Shown piece after piece: positions 1-11,132 of a stretch of 64,000 nt of DNA; the stretch's first letter is position 1; the number at the start of each line of letters is the position of its first letter. Origin of the DNA: Psilocybe azurescens (Eukaryota > Basidiomycota > Agaricomycetes > Agaricales > Agrocybaceae); contig JAJIRX010000028.1 in assembly GCA_023853785.1 (NCBI GenBank), forward strand, positions 124,001 to 188,000, written 5' to 3'. The notes under the pieces were generated by a model. That model was not told the DNA's origin. It searched no databases and worked only from the letters and a program-made list of their open reading frames with translations. A program made the translations under genes and the position numbers.

Positions 1-1905
1 AGCTATCACAGCAACGCTTCCAAGAACGCACCCAATAATTCTCGACGTACTGTTCTCATCATACAAAGCAAAGCTGTTCCTTTTGCCGATTCCATATACC
101 CTGGCTTTAGACGTCGAGGTAGATTCTAGAGCCACAGTGGCCGAATTAAAACTCGCGTTGGCCGAGGGAGGGAGGGACATAGCCTCAGAGGGGTAATACT
201 CTGCGTAATCAAACGTGAAATGTGCCCTGGAGCTAGGTGCTGACGATATCATGACGGCCAGGACATGAGGTCCGGGAGTGAGGTCCGGAGATTCGTAGAA
301 TTTCTTGTCGTATTGGAAGTCGTCGGCTTGCTTCTGTACGAACTCTTGGCCACGGCCGTTATCAATACTAAACAGTGATACCGGCGATTTTCCAAAAGAT
401 AAAGCATCGATTGTGCCGAAAACCATGATCTTTGTGCCTGTTGAGGACGAGTTTCAATTTAAGGTGAGGTGCATTTGGTAATAAGGAAAATGAATTCGTA
501 CCTGTGAACGGAATTTGCATAGATGCCCCTACAGAGTGAGTTCTAGACGTAGTGCCCAAATATTCGTTTTGATTTCCTCCGAGAGACCAGCAGTCGGGAG
601 AATAAGATATGATGGGATTGCGGTCATCAAGTCTGATTACATGCTGGACATCGATTTTGTTGTATGTCTCTTGCATTGGTTTCAGAACTTCTGAGGACTC
701 GAATGTGTTGGAAGACGCAGACATCGATGATGATTCGGAAGGAATATTATGGGCGTACTCCCCCTAGTTGTGATAGTGGTGGATAGATGATGCGATGAGA
801 TTGTGTCAGAGGAATAAAACTTGACATAATCAAATGTAAAATGTGCCCGATCAGTAGGAGCGCGTACAATGGTGACCATGAGAACATGGGAGCCCGCGTC
901 AAGGTCTGAAGATTCGTACAATTTCTGTTGGTATTGAATTGAGTCGGTTTGTCTCAAGGTAACTTGTTGTGCAGGCCCGTTATCAATGCTAAACGATGGA
1001 GTCGGAGATGTCCCAAGAGCCGCAGAATCGATTGTACCAAACAGCATAACCTTGCTTCCTTATGGCACTCCCAGCGTAAGTCAAAGTATAGATGAAGGAA
1101 CAGAAATATAATATACCTGTAAAAGGGATCGTCATCGATACGCCCAGCTTGTTTGTTCGTCTCGTCGTCCCCTGATATTCATTACTGTTTCCTCCATAGG
1201 ACCATCCGTTGACCGAGTAAGATATAGCAGGGTCTCGATCGTTCATTTTGATTATTGGTTGTATGACCTTTTTGCTATAGACGTTGCGGCTTGAGATTGA
1301 CACCTCAAGCGAATCTGTGAAACTAGAGGACATCAAGAGCGATGGCACAATGGGCGAGGTTTGTGTAGATTTCTGCTCAGCAGACAGTACAAAAGGCGTC
1401 GCGAATGGGGAAAGTAAAGAGGCAGATATGTCGGAGGCATGGTATTCCGCGTAATCAAACGTGAAATGTGCCCTAGAACTAGGGACAGATGAAATAACGA
1501 CTGTCAAAATATGTGTTCCAAGTGCGAGTTCGGGGGATTCAAAGAATTTTTGCTGGTACTGGGGGACATCGGTCTGCTCCTGGACAAATTCCCAATGGCT
1601 GGGCTCGTCGTCGATTCTAAAAACATGAAACGGGCGATTTCCCAAACGACGTTGACTCGATTGTGCCGAAGAGCATGATTTTAGTTCCTGAAGAAAAAAT
1701 CTTCGGAGTTAGATACTTTATTCAAAGAATAGAAGAAACACTCGCCTATGAATGGGATTCTCATAGAAGCTTCTGACTTAATAGTCTTTGTTGTGGTTCC
1801 CAAGTATTCATTGCCGCTTCCTCCAAGGCGCCAATTATTATTGGAATAAGCTATTGAGGGGTCACGATCATCAATCCTGACGACGAGTTGAGGTTTGTCG
1901 TCCAT
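1..1905 (-). CDS. Surface protein with three tandem beta-rich modules (partial, 3' end outside window)
   Basis: The function is unknown; it belongs to a family of extracellular or membrane-anchored proteins common in mushroom-forming fungi. Three successive modules can be read. Each starts with an acidic 'DDRDP-I-YS' stretch, then a W-GG-NEY-GTT segment and an 'IPFTG' strand. An intron follows at the same place, then an 'IMLFGTI' strand, 'QYQQKFFES', a 'GTH-L-V' strand and the signature 'RAHFTFDY'. Modules start near 1880, 1250 and 630. After the third, a Ser/Thr-rich linker leads to a hydrophobic run (IIGCVLGSVAVIA) at the window edge, probably the transmembrane helix. The start Met at 1905 precedes the first module, but the frame stays open upstream to 2106, so an earlier start is possible. 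The fold resembles carbohydrate-binding or jelly-roll modules; that is inference. Related two-module genes lie at 51.6, 59.4 and 63 kb. Confidence 0.75.
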
Positions 1906-2741
1906 TTTCCGTCTTAAACTCAACTTGTAGACTTCTGAAGATAGAGCACCTGTAGATTGAAGGGCCCCAAAGAAACAGGACGACGGGAAGAAAGATGGGA
2001 TGGTGTGGAGCACGGCATTTTCGTAGATTTTTCCTTCAGCCGTATCTTTGCTTATTGTCTTCCATGCGCATTGACCTTTGACGAGTGCGGTTAAGTGCGG
2101 TTTCAAAAGAAAGTTGTCCCCGTTTTGGAGAAAAGATAGGTTTGCTTACAATAATTGTTTGCCGTCACGTTGAAGATGGAAACTTGGTCCACGCTCTAAA
2201 ACTGTCCTGTCACAAGCACCCGTTCATCTCTTCAACGACGAACCACACTTATGCTCTCGATACTTGTGGGCGCTTGAATATAAGCCTGAGGGCTCGATGA
2301 CCGCGACGACAGGTCGGAAGGTCCAAACACCGTTATCAATGATCATAAAGGTTATTGCCTCTGAGGCATGTGACCTTCACTTTAATCACGCGTAGCGGCG
2401 GACGAACAACGCGACGAGAACTAGAGAAGGACGCGACCGCCGACAGCCTGAGGACGCAGAAGGGTACAGTCTGTGCATTTCATTTTAAAATAATAATAAT
2501 AATAATAATGTGAGACGGGGCACATCAAAGCTTGATCATGAACCACTGCTAGTACGCCTCCGGATGGAGTTTTGGGTGCACAGGTACCAGGAGTTGGGTG
2601 GAAGCGATGTGGTAGAGACAAAAGGTAGGAAAGGGAGAGATATCACAACAGTCTTTGGTTATTTACTTATAGAGGGACTCAAATGGGCAGAAGTGGGTTC
2701 AATTATGCATGTCTCTAGTTAGTTATCTGACGGCGTTCAAT
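1906..2741. other. Intergenic region, no recognised gene
   Basis: This is the 5' flank of the three-module gene and the 3' flank of the membrane protein gene, both on the minus strand. The frame of the first gene remains open to 2106 without recognisable domain sequence. A short AAT microsatellite lies within it. No other conserved reading frame was seen. Confidence 0.5.
2489..2509. repeat. (AAT)n microsatellite
   Basis: About six to seven consecutive AAT/TAA units are visible directly. It is a simple sequence repeat with no inferred function. A similar tract occurs at 34.79 kb. Confidence 0.9.
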
Positions 2742-3539
2742 TCAGGATAAAGTATGATTGGGCATTTGGTCTGCAGAACAGAGCGAAGCAGCCCGAGTAA
2801 AGGGTGGGTGGTGGAACGTGTTGAAGAAATAAATAGGCAACTGGTGGAAGGTATGAAGGGAAATGAATGCTGGTATGTAAAGAGTGACGAAAAGAGCGAT
2901 GAAGTGTCCGTAATGAGCCGTCATGTCATGATAGATGTATGTATCTAATAGTGTACAGGATTCATGCGGAGGATTTTGCATAGCTATCGAAGGGAAGCTT
3001 GTCAGTGTCAATCTAAGAAAGGTCGAATACACTACTAACCTCCACTGCGAACTATTCACTCCTTGGATGTCAATTCTCCACTTCCATTTATTCTTGTATA
3101 GAATTTGTTTCATCTCTTTATGAGATCGAACGGCCATGAATCCCAGTAAAAGAGATTCGAGTAGCGAGACCGCTGTTAGAATGGGCATCCATATTTTGAT
3201 GTTTTCATCGGGGGTGTGGATGATGTTGGTTAAAAGCAAGCATGTGATAGTGGTCGATGCTGCAAGGGAGATGGTCCAAAGAAATGTAAGAAGGTAGGCC
3301 ACTCCAACGGTGAGTGCAGAGTAGAGTCGAGGGCTGTTGTATGACTCCGAACCGCCGATGAGAAGAATGTAGGTGTTGTAAATGAAAGTGAGGGCGATGA
3401 CCAAGGGAATCAGCCATACAATGGGTGAGAGGTCAGTTGCCAGGCCCCCAAAGACCATTCCGATGCCCGCTATGCATAGCGATGTAATGGTCAAGGAAAA
3501 GAATTGCTGAGGGAACGAACCCATGTCGCACCCATCCAA
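2742..3539 (-). CDS. Small multi-pass membrane protein of unknown function
   Basis: The frame encodes 265 residues from an ATG at 3539. Hydrophobic segments occur near residues 14-34, 39-61, 76-103 and 119-138, so at least four transmembrane helices are likely. A basic loop follows (KEMKQILYKNKWKWR). The last 100 residues (from about 165) read less like protein, being rich in His, Phe and Pro; they may be intron or 3' UTR read through, so the true end could lie near 3050. The overall shape resembles basidiomycete hypothetical proteins with four helices, but no family was recognised. The gene is isolated from its neighbours by about 0.8-1 kb on each side. Confidence 0.5.
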   Translation of the reverse strand: MDGCDMGSFPQQFFSLTITSLCIAGIGMVFGGLATDLSPIVWLIPLVIALTFIYNTYILLIGGSESYNSPRLYSALTVGVAYLLTFLWTISLAASTTITCLLLTNIIHTPDENIKIWMPILTAVSLLESLLLGFMAVRSHKEMKQILYKNKWKWRIDIQGVNSSQWRLVVYSTFLRLTLTSFPSIAMQNPPHESCTLLDTYIYHDMTAHYGHFIALFVTLYIPAFISLHTFHQLPIYFFNTFHHPPFTRAASLCSADQMPNHTLS

Positions 3540-4475
3540 CGTTGAACGAAAGGGAAAGGAAGGGAAGGAAAAGCTGAAGATGATTTGCTTACCGCGCTCG
3601 CTACAAGACCGTATATAAATGTTCGTTAATGTCAGGCATGATGCAAGTATGCATCAGTAACTGTCATGGAATCCGAGCGCTGCAGCCATAGATAGACATA
3701 GACACCCATTCCTGGCCTGTCGGGCATTTCGAAATAATATATTCTCATAGCATATACGCATTATGATGGCTGTTTGCCTCAAGGCGAGAAGCCTGTATTG
3801 AATTGATTCTAGGCCATATAATCTGTAATCGATGTTTCAGATGGAGTCGCCCACTGCTACGAGGTTCTGATCCACATAGCTCGCCAGGCCTACCCAGAGA
3901 ATCGACCTGGACCAAAACCATCGGTCCAACTATGTTTGTAAGGAGTTCCGAGATAAATATAAGTCCAGAGAACGGTGTCAAGCTTCGGCCTGGATCAAGA
4001 GGCGATGCCCCAGCCGGGCATTCGGTGGTCTAAACTTATTTACGAAGCCAGGATGATAGAGAGAAATGACATGTCTCAGAATATATATATTTAATCATCT
4101 GATAATCAGTCTTCTGCGACTTCAGATGCGAGTTTAGGCCTTACTTACTCGTAATTGTCCTCCGATCCGCCTCTGGTTACAAGGGACATAGAGATAGATT
4201 GAATTGCCTTTGGGCCTTGGCAGAAAGCAATGGGTAGCCCTCGACAACGGTTCCAGTTTATTAAAATGCGCGCCCGGGGCTGTTCATTAGTATGGCGATA
4301 AAGTGTACGGGGTTTCCACAGGACTCAAGTGACATTGACAAGACGACTGTTGGATGTGAGTCGTGTGAATGCAACACAAATGTCAAGAAACAAACCCTGG
4401 AAAATGTGGGAATGTATTGCGTAATCTACGTTTTGCCACACGATTTGTCACAGCCGCATGCGCGAGTGTGACCGC
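3540..4475. other. Divergent intergenic region
   Basis: It lies between the minus-strand membrane protein and plus-strand CTF4 and should hold both promoters. Several short frames are present without recognisable protein. An AT-rich tract at about 4081-4095 is the only compositional feature noted. Confidence 0.5.
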
Positions 4476-4492
4476 ACGCGTCAAGGTACGCG
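4476..4492 (+). promoter_or_regulatory. MCB-like ACGCGT/ACGCG pair upstream of CTF4
   Basis: ACGCGT occurs at 4476-4481 and ACGCG at 4488-4492, about 77 and 65 bases before the CTF4 start codon. ACGCGT is the MluI cell-cycle box bound by MBF in fungi and controls G1/S genes. Assignment rests on sequence and on the replication role of the downstream gene. Confidence 0.55.
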
Positions 4493-4552
4493 ATTTCGAG
4501 AATCATCCAACTCTCACACGCAACTTTCCACCTCTTCCGCTCTCATTTCATC

Positions 4553-7500
4553 ATGCCTGAAGTCTTGCGTACCGGCTCGCACTCTTCTGGTCGCACAGTT
4601 CTTGCTTTTACCAAGGACGGAGAGTAAGCATATCATCTCTCTCTTGTACCTACAAGCGTCGTCAATTTTCAACTTGCCCTCTGACACCAGGTACTCTTTT
4701 ACTGGTGGACAAGATGCTATTGTGTCAATATGGAAAACGGACGAGGGATTGGACTGTGAACCAGCATTGGCTCTTGACGCAGACTTCGCCATAACAGCCG
4801 TTGCATCTGCAGTACGCATTCCGTTTTGGAGTCATTGCCTCAATTGTTGAAATTAGCTTCTACAGGACGATTGCTGGCTGTCTGGTGACTCAGAAGGGAA
4901 CGTTCGACTATACTCAAGGAACTCAAACAAAATTGATGGCCTTTTGACTACCGTCACTCTTCCTGTCAGATGTTTGGCATTCGACCCAAATGGACGAAGG
5001 GTGGCAGTGACTTCCGAGTGAGTTTGTTCGTATACCGTTAGTGAATGCTATACTCAACTTTACGTAGCGACAAATGGGTAAAGGTAGTCGACATTGAAGA
5101 CACGAATAGAGTACACCGGTTGGAAGAGGGTTACACATCAGGTGTCCGAAGCGCAACGTGGCATCCCTCTGGTTCCCTTCTTGTGAGTTGAACGCGTCGT
5201 TAATCGCTAATGAGCGTGCTGAAGCCTCTTCCTTCTAAGTCGACATGTACAAATGATGGAAAGATTGTTATATGGAATATGGCATTAGAAAAACCAACCC
5301 TTGAAAAGATTATCGAAGGAATTATCCCAGTGGCGAAAGATACAGAGTACGTCAGTGCTGTGTTTCTTTTAACATTATCAACTCACCCAAACGTTCAGCT
5401 CGCCCGAATTCATGCATGATATCTTCCGTTGTATGGCATACATCCGGACAATACTTCTTTGTACAGACGAGAAGCCATAGTGTGTTACATTTTACTCCTA
5501 CATCGCCAAATTTACAACTTTGTTCGTTTAGAACTTGTTTCTATATCACGCAGTGACTGGACTGAAACCGCAACATTTTCTGACACAAATGCAGCAGGCA
5601 CTGTGACTGCGCTGGCGGTATCTCCTAATGGCGTTTACCTTGCTTCAGCGTCTCAGTCAAGGGTGAACATCTGGTCAACCCAAACTCGGCGCTTAATGAA
5701 TAGGCAAGGCTTCACATTGTTCCGTGTTTTCTCATCCTAAGCCGCTTCCACAGCCACCAGGCTCATGTGGGAACAATCATCACTCAACTTGCCTTTTCAC
5801 CTCGGAAGAACCTAATTGCATGGGGAGACGCAGATGGAAAATTCAATAGGTTGCCAAAGCCAATACCAGATGGCCAACCCGACCCCGTCAAGCTCCTCAA
5901 TAGCCGCAAACGGGTCTGCGACTATTCCAGTCAAACCGAAGACCGGTTTAGATCTCTTTGGAGACGATGCTCAAGAAGATTCTATTGCTATAGACAAAGA
6001 GGACGACGAAGTGGACCTTGACGATGACATGGCGGACATTGATGATGGGTGGATTGTGGACGACATGGATGGCGCACACGCTCCTACAGCGGATGTTGCA
6101 AGAAGTGCCAAAGATGGATTCGTTAAGGAAATGGGTAAGTCAACTTCTAGGTCCCATTGAGCATACTAACTCAGTTGCAATAGTAAGCATCACTCAAGCT
6201 CAGTTACCCTTCCAGCCTGGATCTACGCCAATGGAGAACAAAAAGCGATATTTGGGTACGAATTTAACTTTACAAAAATGTATCACTTTATTGACATACT
6301 CGTTTTTATTTATTGATAGCATACAACATGATCGGAGTCATAGACGTTACAGATCAAGATACCCATAACATTCTGAATGTTGAATTCCATGATCGGTCTT
6401 TACGGACAGGGTATTATATTACGGACAACTTCAAATACGATCTCGGTTATCTCGGTAAATGAACCTGGTTGTCATTTCCATTCGCACAGCACTAAAATCC
6501 TCCTTACAGGCGAGAGAGGTGCAGTATTCGCATGTCCTCCCGAGAACGATCATCCTGCCGAAGTACTTTTCAAGCCATATGGTAACACGAAAGCCAATGA
6601 TTGGACCTATACACTGCCCAAGAAGGGAGTTAAATGCCTTGGAATAGCTGCTGGCGCTCTGCCCTATTCTGCACGGAACACCCCGGAGAATGAATTGCAA
6701 GGCTTTGGGCACGTGGTGATAGCGACCACGGAAAATGACCTTACGTTCCTGTCGGGAACTGGGCGAGAACGCCGGATCATGGCTCTCGGAGGCGACTTCT
6801 TGACTATGGTCGCGAGCGCTGATTGGGTCTTTGTTGTCCACCGCGCGGGGGCGACCACTATTGATGGTATGTTGTTGACACTTATTATTATTCAGAACCA
6901 GATTATAATTTGGATGTATTTTAGGCTCGCAGAATTTGTCCTATAGTATCATCAACTTCGAAGACTTTACTGTTCGTCAGAGGGACGTTCTGCCCGTTCC
7001 AAAAGGCCACACTCTGAAATGGGTTGGACTCACAGATCAAGGCGTAAGTTTCTCGTTTGAGTTTGAGATTGGTCATTAAACATGCTCTCAAGGCTCCTGC
7101 TATGTTCGATTCAACTGGCTATGTGCATATATTGACCAAATATCGTATTCCACACCATGCATCGTGGGCCCGCGTTATGGACACAAATACCTTGGAACGG
7201 AGACAGGGCAAGGATGAGTCTTACTGGCCAGTCGGTATCTCAGAGAGTAACTTGATGTGCTTGATCTTGAAGGTTAGTGGTCAAAATTCTCTAATCTTTC
7301 AATGTGACTTATTTTCACTGTTGTGGTAGGGAAGACAAGAGAACCCATCGTTCCCCAGGCCTTTAATTCAAGAACTACCCATGCAAATCCCATTCCGACA
7401 TGGTTCTGCCCAAGAAGAGTTGTAAGCCATTTGGACACGTCTTTTCATCGCATATAACTGACCTACATTAGGATTGAGCGAGAAACTCTTCGAGATGAAA

Positions 7501-8660
7501 TGGAGCTGGATTCCTTAGATGATGAACTGACCACCGACGACATCGTCACACGAGAGAAGGCCATGGATAGAGAATTGATCCAACTCATCCAGGTAGCCTG
7601 CAAGGCCGGCAATGCTCCCAGGGCTATCGAGTTAACAAAGCTTCTGCACCACACAGCAATCGTCGACGCTGCCATGAAGGTTGCAGATTTCTACCATCTG
7701 CCCGGTCTCATGGAGAAGATGGGCATCATCAAAGCAAAGCGAGAAGAGGAAGAGGATAGGTTCATCGTCGCCCGGAATAAGAGAAGACGATGGCTGAAAC
7801 CGGAGCCGGCTTTGCGCCAAGTAGCGGAATCATCGACGTCGTCTTCTCGTTTCGACCCGTTAGGAGACGTCAGACCTCCGCCTGCGATTCAGAGACCTGG
7901 CATGGCGCGTGTCACGGTGCCCAGGATCGAAACTACACGTTATTCCTCTCATGCCCCCTCGGCGAACTCAACTCAAGAACGGTCGGGTTGGGATGATTCT
8001 ACTATCGCTGATTCTCCTCCTAGCGAGTCGAAACGAAAGAGAATTGATGCTGAGGAATCATTCCCAAGTTCCGATATCTCCATGCCACCTCCAAAGCAAA
8101 GTAAGTCTTTTGCTCAATCCAGCTACTATGAACGGCACTCATGGATTTTCTATTGCGTTCAGAGTCTAATCCTTTTGTTCGTAAATCGCACGAACTTAAT
8201 AATAATAAGAACCCTTTGCTCGAAAAGGAGACTCGCAGAAGCCTATACAAAAAAGCGAGAGCTTCTTCGATAAAGTCGACGCTGCTGAATCCGAAGTGGC
8301 ACCTAGAAAACGTGAGGCGATTCTTGTGTTCTCTCTTCTAAATATGATCTAACCGACCTTCACGATTTAGGACCAAACGCAATGAAGGGCAAAGACAAAA
8401 TAAAAGAAGGATCTAAGCAAGCGACGTTGTTCGGAATGCTGCCAAAGGCTGATAAGATCGCGAAGCCCAAAAGAAAATAGACACCGAAATCCTCCCAGAT
8501 ACCAATGAGGAAACCCAGGTTGATTCTCAAATGACCGACTTGTCGATGGCTGAATCTGGTTCTGTGGAAACACAAGAAGAAACGCAACCATCTGGTGACT
8601 GGGATGATATTACGCAGGAACTGGTGGTATCTTCTGATGTTATTTCTTCTGAGGCGTAAA
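4553..8660 (+). CDS. CTF4: Ctf4/Mcl1/WDHD1 homologue, replisome adaptor linking CMG helicase to DNA polymerase alpha
   Basis: Ctf4 forms a trimeric hub in the replisome and acts in sister-chromatid cohesion. The ATG at 4553 opens '[15 protein letters not shown]', followed by WD40 blades over many small exons (for example '[10 protein letters not shown]', '[11 protein letters not shown]', '[11 protein letters not shown]'). An acidic stretch ('[20 protein letters not shown]') separates them from the central SepB/Mcl1-mid beta-propeller domain ('[23 protein letters not shown]' region at about 6200-6340). The helical C-terminal part ends around '[17 protein letters not shown]' (about 7700-7760). 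The tail has 'PFARK', '[12 protein letters not shown]' and a degenerate PCNA-box-like 'KQATLFGML' at about 8415. Two apparent indels are seen: one extra C at 5895-5896, and one missing A in the run at 8474-8477. The latter makes a TAG at 8478, although the acidic frame continues to the TAA at 8658. No HMG box was seen. Confidence 0.93.
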
Positions 8661-8986
8661 CAATTCTCTCACATATGTATTGTACTCTTCCTATCATTCC
8701 ATCCGTATTACATCTGGATATCATGTATAACTTTTCATAATTTATGTAAATTTTTTCGTATACTACTATTAGAGCTTGAATTTCCGAATAGGCTGCGTAG
8801 ACTCTGAGATGCCCATCAGAGATATAATGAATAACAAGTCGACGGCAAACTAGCATATGGTGTAAAAGGTACAATCCTCCGACCTGTGGACCTTCACGGC
8901 TTCGCCTGTCTCGAGTCCGAATGATGATTATTGAGACTTGGCGAACAGCTGCTCAATCCCGAGATCCTAATGAAGGGTATAGCTGA

Positions 8987-10887
8987 TCAGAAATTTTCGA
9001 TCGATAGAATACAGAGAGCTTTCCATACCATAGGTCTGAATGGCCAATTTTTGAATGCTTGAACAACCAAGTTCCATTCATCTACGGTAAAACTGCGAGG
9101 ACTCTTTGAGATGTCGAGACGGTCCTTAGGATCCGCAGGATTGGTGAAATACTTTAGAATGTTGTATGCACCAGGGCCCAACGCACTAAAAGAAGACAGG
9201 GAATAAGACATGTAAAGGCACTGTTAATGAATGCAAAGGCGTCTTACGAGATAGACTTTTCCAGCGGTGTCGCCTTTACCACGAAGAGTTTTCGAACAAC
9301 ATAATCCCAGTAGTCGAGGTCTCCAGGTTTGATGAGCTACAGAAAGAATGAAGTGTGTAAGCAATTGCAATCAGAGTCAGGAATTATGAGACTTCGATGT
9401 ACCGGGTTTTGCATAGGTAGGAATCCCGCAGCTACATGAGGAGTTCCGGCGCGCCTCTTTTCCAAGTTTGTGAATTTTTCTTCAAACGCGTTATAACGCT
9501 CCGGATGGAAGTGCTCGCCATAAGGTTGAAGAGAGTCGTAGGGAACTGTCTCGGATAGATGAGCGACTGATTGCGCCATCACTGACACTTTGCAGCGCGC
9601 TTGGCCCTGTTTGGTGAGCGCTTCGGGTGCCCTAAATCTCTGTATAATCAAATGATATCAGTGATCGATTTCCTTCCTTGAAAAATGGGATACAAACCTC
9701 CCACATGCGATCAGGAAAGAACGAAGTTCATGGGTACGCGGCCGAATTTGAATAACCATTGACGGTCAGGTATGGTGCGTAGCAGTTGTGCGCCTACTAA
9801 TTCACCGTCCACACCTCCGCCCAGCTGCATAATGAAATGCAAGTGAGGATGAACTAGAGGCATCAATTAGAGCAGGAAGCTTGATTGTGCGATTTTTGGC
9901 TTGCCTTGCTCCCAGTCAACGATTTCGACATCTTTTAGCAGACCCAACTTTTCGATGGCGGTGTATGTCGACCAGTCTCTCCCACTAAGTTGAACCACAG
10001 TGACTCGGTCGTCTAATTGTTCTAAGGGCTATAGATCGATGTGAGAACGGGAATATTCAAAAATATTCTTGTAGATACCTTAACATATTTCCAGTAGTTA
10101 GATACTGATTCGATTATGATTAGTTTCTTGATTCGCTCTCTCGGTAGTTTGAGCAAAGCACGAGACAGCTGTCCTGGACCTAGTGACATATAGTTGGCTT
10201 TGGCAGATGACGATAAGTATGTGAATAATACCTGAGAATGCTTCAATGACAACCTTGTCCTTCGAGCCTTCAGGGATCATTTGCTCTGCAAGCATTCTCG
10301 CAGTTTCTGGGTTTCGTATCGTCGGTCGTTTTGAGCCTTCTCGTACATTCGAAAACGCTTCCTTCCAAGGTAGCCATTGGAGGAAGATTCAAGAATGGAA
10401 TCCCAGTGGGGTTGTCCGCGTCCATTTCTACCACCTCAACCAGCGGGAGTTTTCCTCGGCCTAGGTAGCATTCTTCTCCCTTCTTGTCCAGCTTTTCTTC
10501 TTCAGCAGCCGCGAGAATTTCTTGCTTTGTCCTTCGCTTTCTTCTTTTGAGAGTGGGATTAAGGGCCTCTCTTTCAGCGTCCGCGAGCAGTTCTGCCTTT
10601 GTCCTTCGTTTTCTTCTGGTTTTAACGGATTCTCCTTCCAATATAATGAGAGGTTTGGTGGACGAAAAGGGTATCGAGGCCTCTGCGATTTCAGACTCGA
10701 TTGTTGGCGGTGCAGACGTTTCGTGGCCACCAGAGGTTAGGACAGGAGGAGGTAGTAGCAGTAGCAGTAGCATAATTCGCGCGATACTGTAGAAAAAGAC
10801 GTGGAAGCTGTTATTGAGCGATTCAGTTCCAGCCTTGCACATCTCAGAAGATTGCCAGAGGGCCCTCGAAAGCTGGGTGGCGGCCAT
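8987..10887 (-). CDS. MTF1-like mitochondrial transcription factor / rRNA adenine dimethyltransferase family
   Basis: The core is an S-adenosylmethionine-binding Rossmann domain of the KsgA/Dim1/Mtf1 family. Motif I reads 'VIEAFSGPGQLSRALL' (about 10150-10260 across an intron), followed by 'RERIKKLIIIE'. Later exons give 'LHFIMQLGGGVDGEL' and 'MNFVLSDRMW', and the gene ends 'FRPMVWKALCILSIENF' at 8987. In fungi this family supplies the mitochondrial RNA polymerase specificity factor Mtf1. The start chosen, 10887, gives 'MAATQLSRALWQSSEMCK', a plausible mitochondrial presequence; an in-frame ATG at 11010 is less likely. The N-terminal extension carries two near-identical basic blocks (RRKRRTK-E-L-A-AE). 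One extra base near 10379-10387 is needed to join the N-terminal frame to 'WLPWKEAFSNVREGSKR'. An rRNA methylase role cannot be excluded. The gene is convergent with CTF4. Confidence 0.8.
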
Positions 10888-11132
10888 GCTGAAGGTCAAG
10901 CAAAAGTATTTCGGGACCAAAATTAGCAGCAAATAAAAGCGGGTATTTGCGATCAGCTGTATTGACCTCCATTGTAAATAGTTTGGCCCGACGATCCGCC
11001 CGCAGCCCATAATAATTGATTGTTTTAGATCAAGGCCGCTGTCCTGCTGTTGTCCATCACGACAACGACGACGACTCAGAACAAACGACGAAGGCTTTTA
11101 TATGTTTCACCCTGCTCCAACCCAATGAATAG
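10888..11132. promoter_or_regulatory. Shared divergent promoter region
   Basis: Only 245 bases separate the start codons of the minus-strand MTF1-like gene and the plus-strand fucosyltransferase-like gene, so the two promoters must overlap. No specific factor site was identified. Confidence 0.55.
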
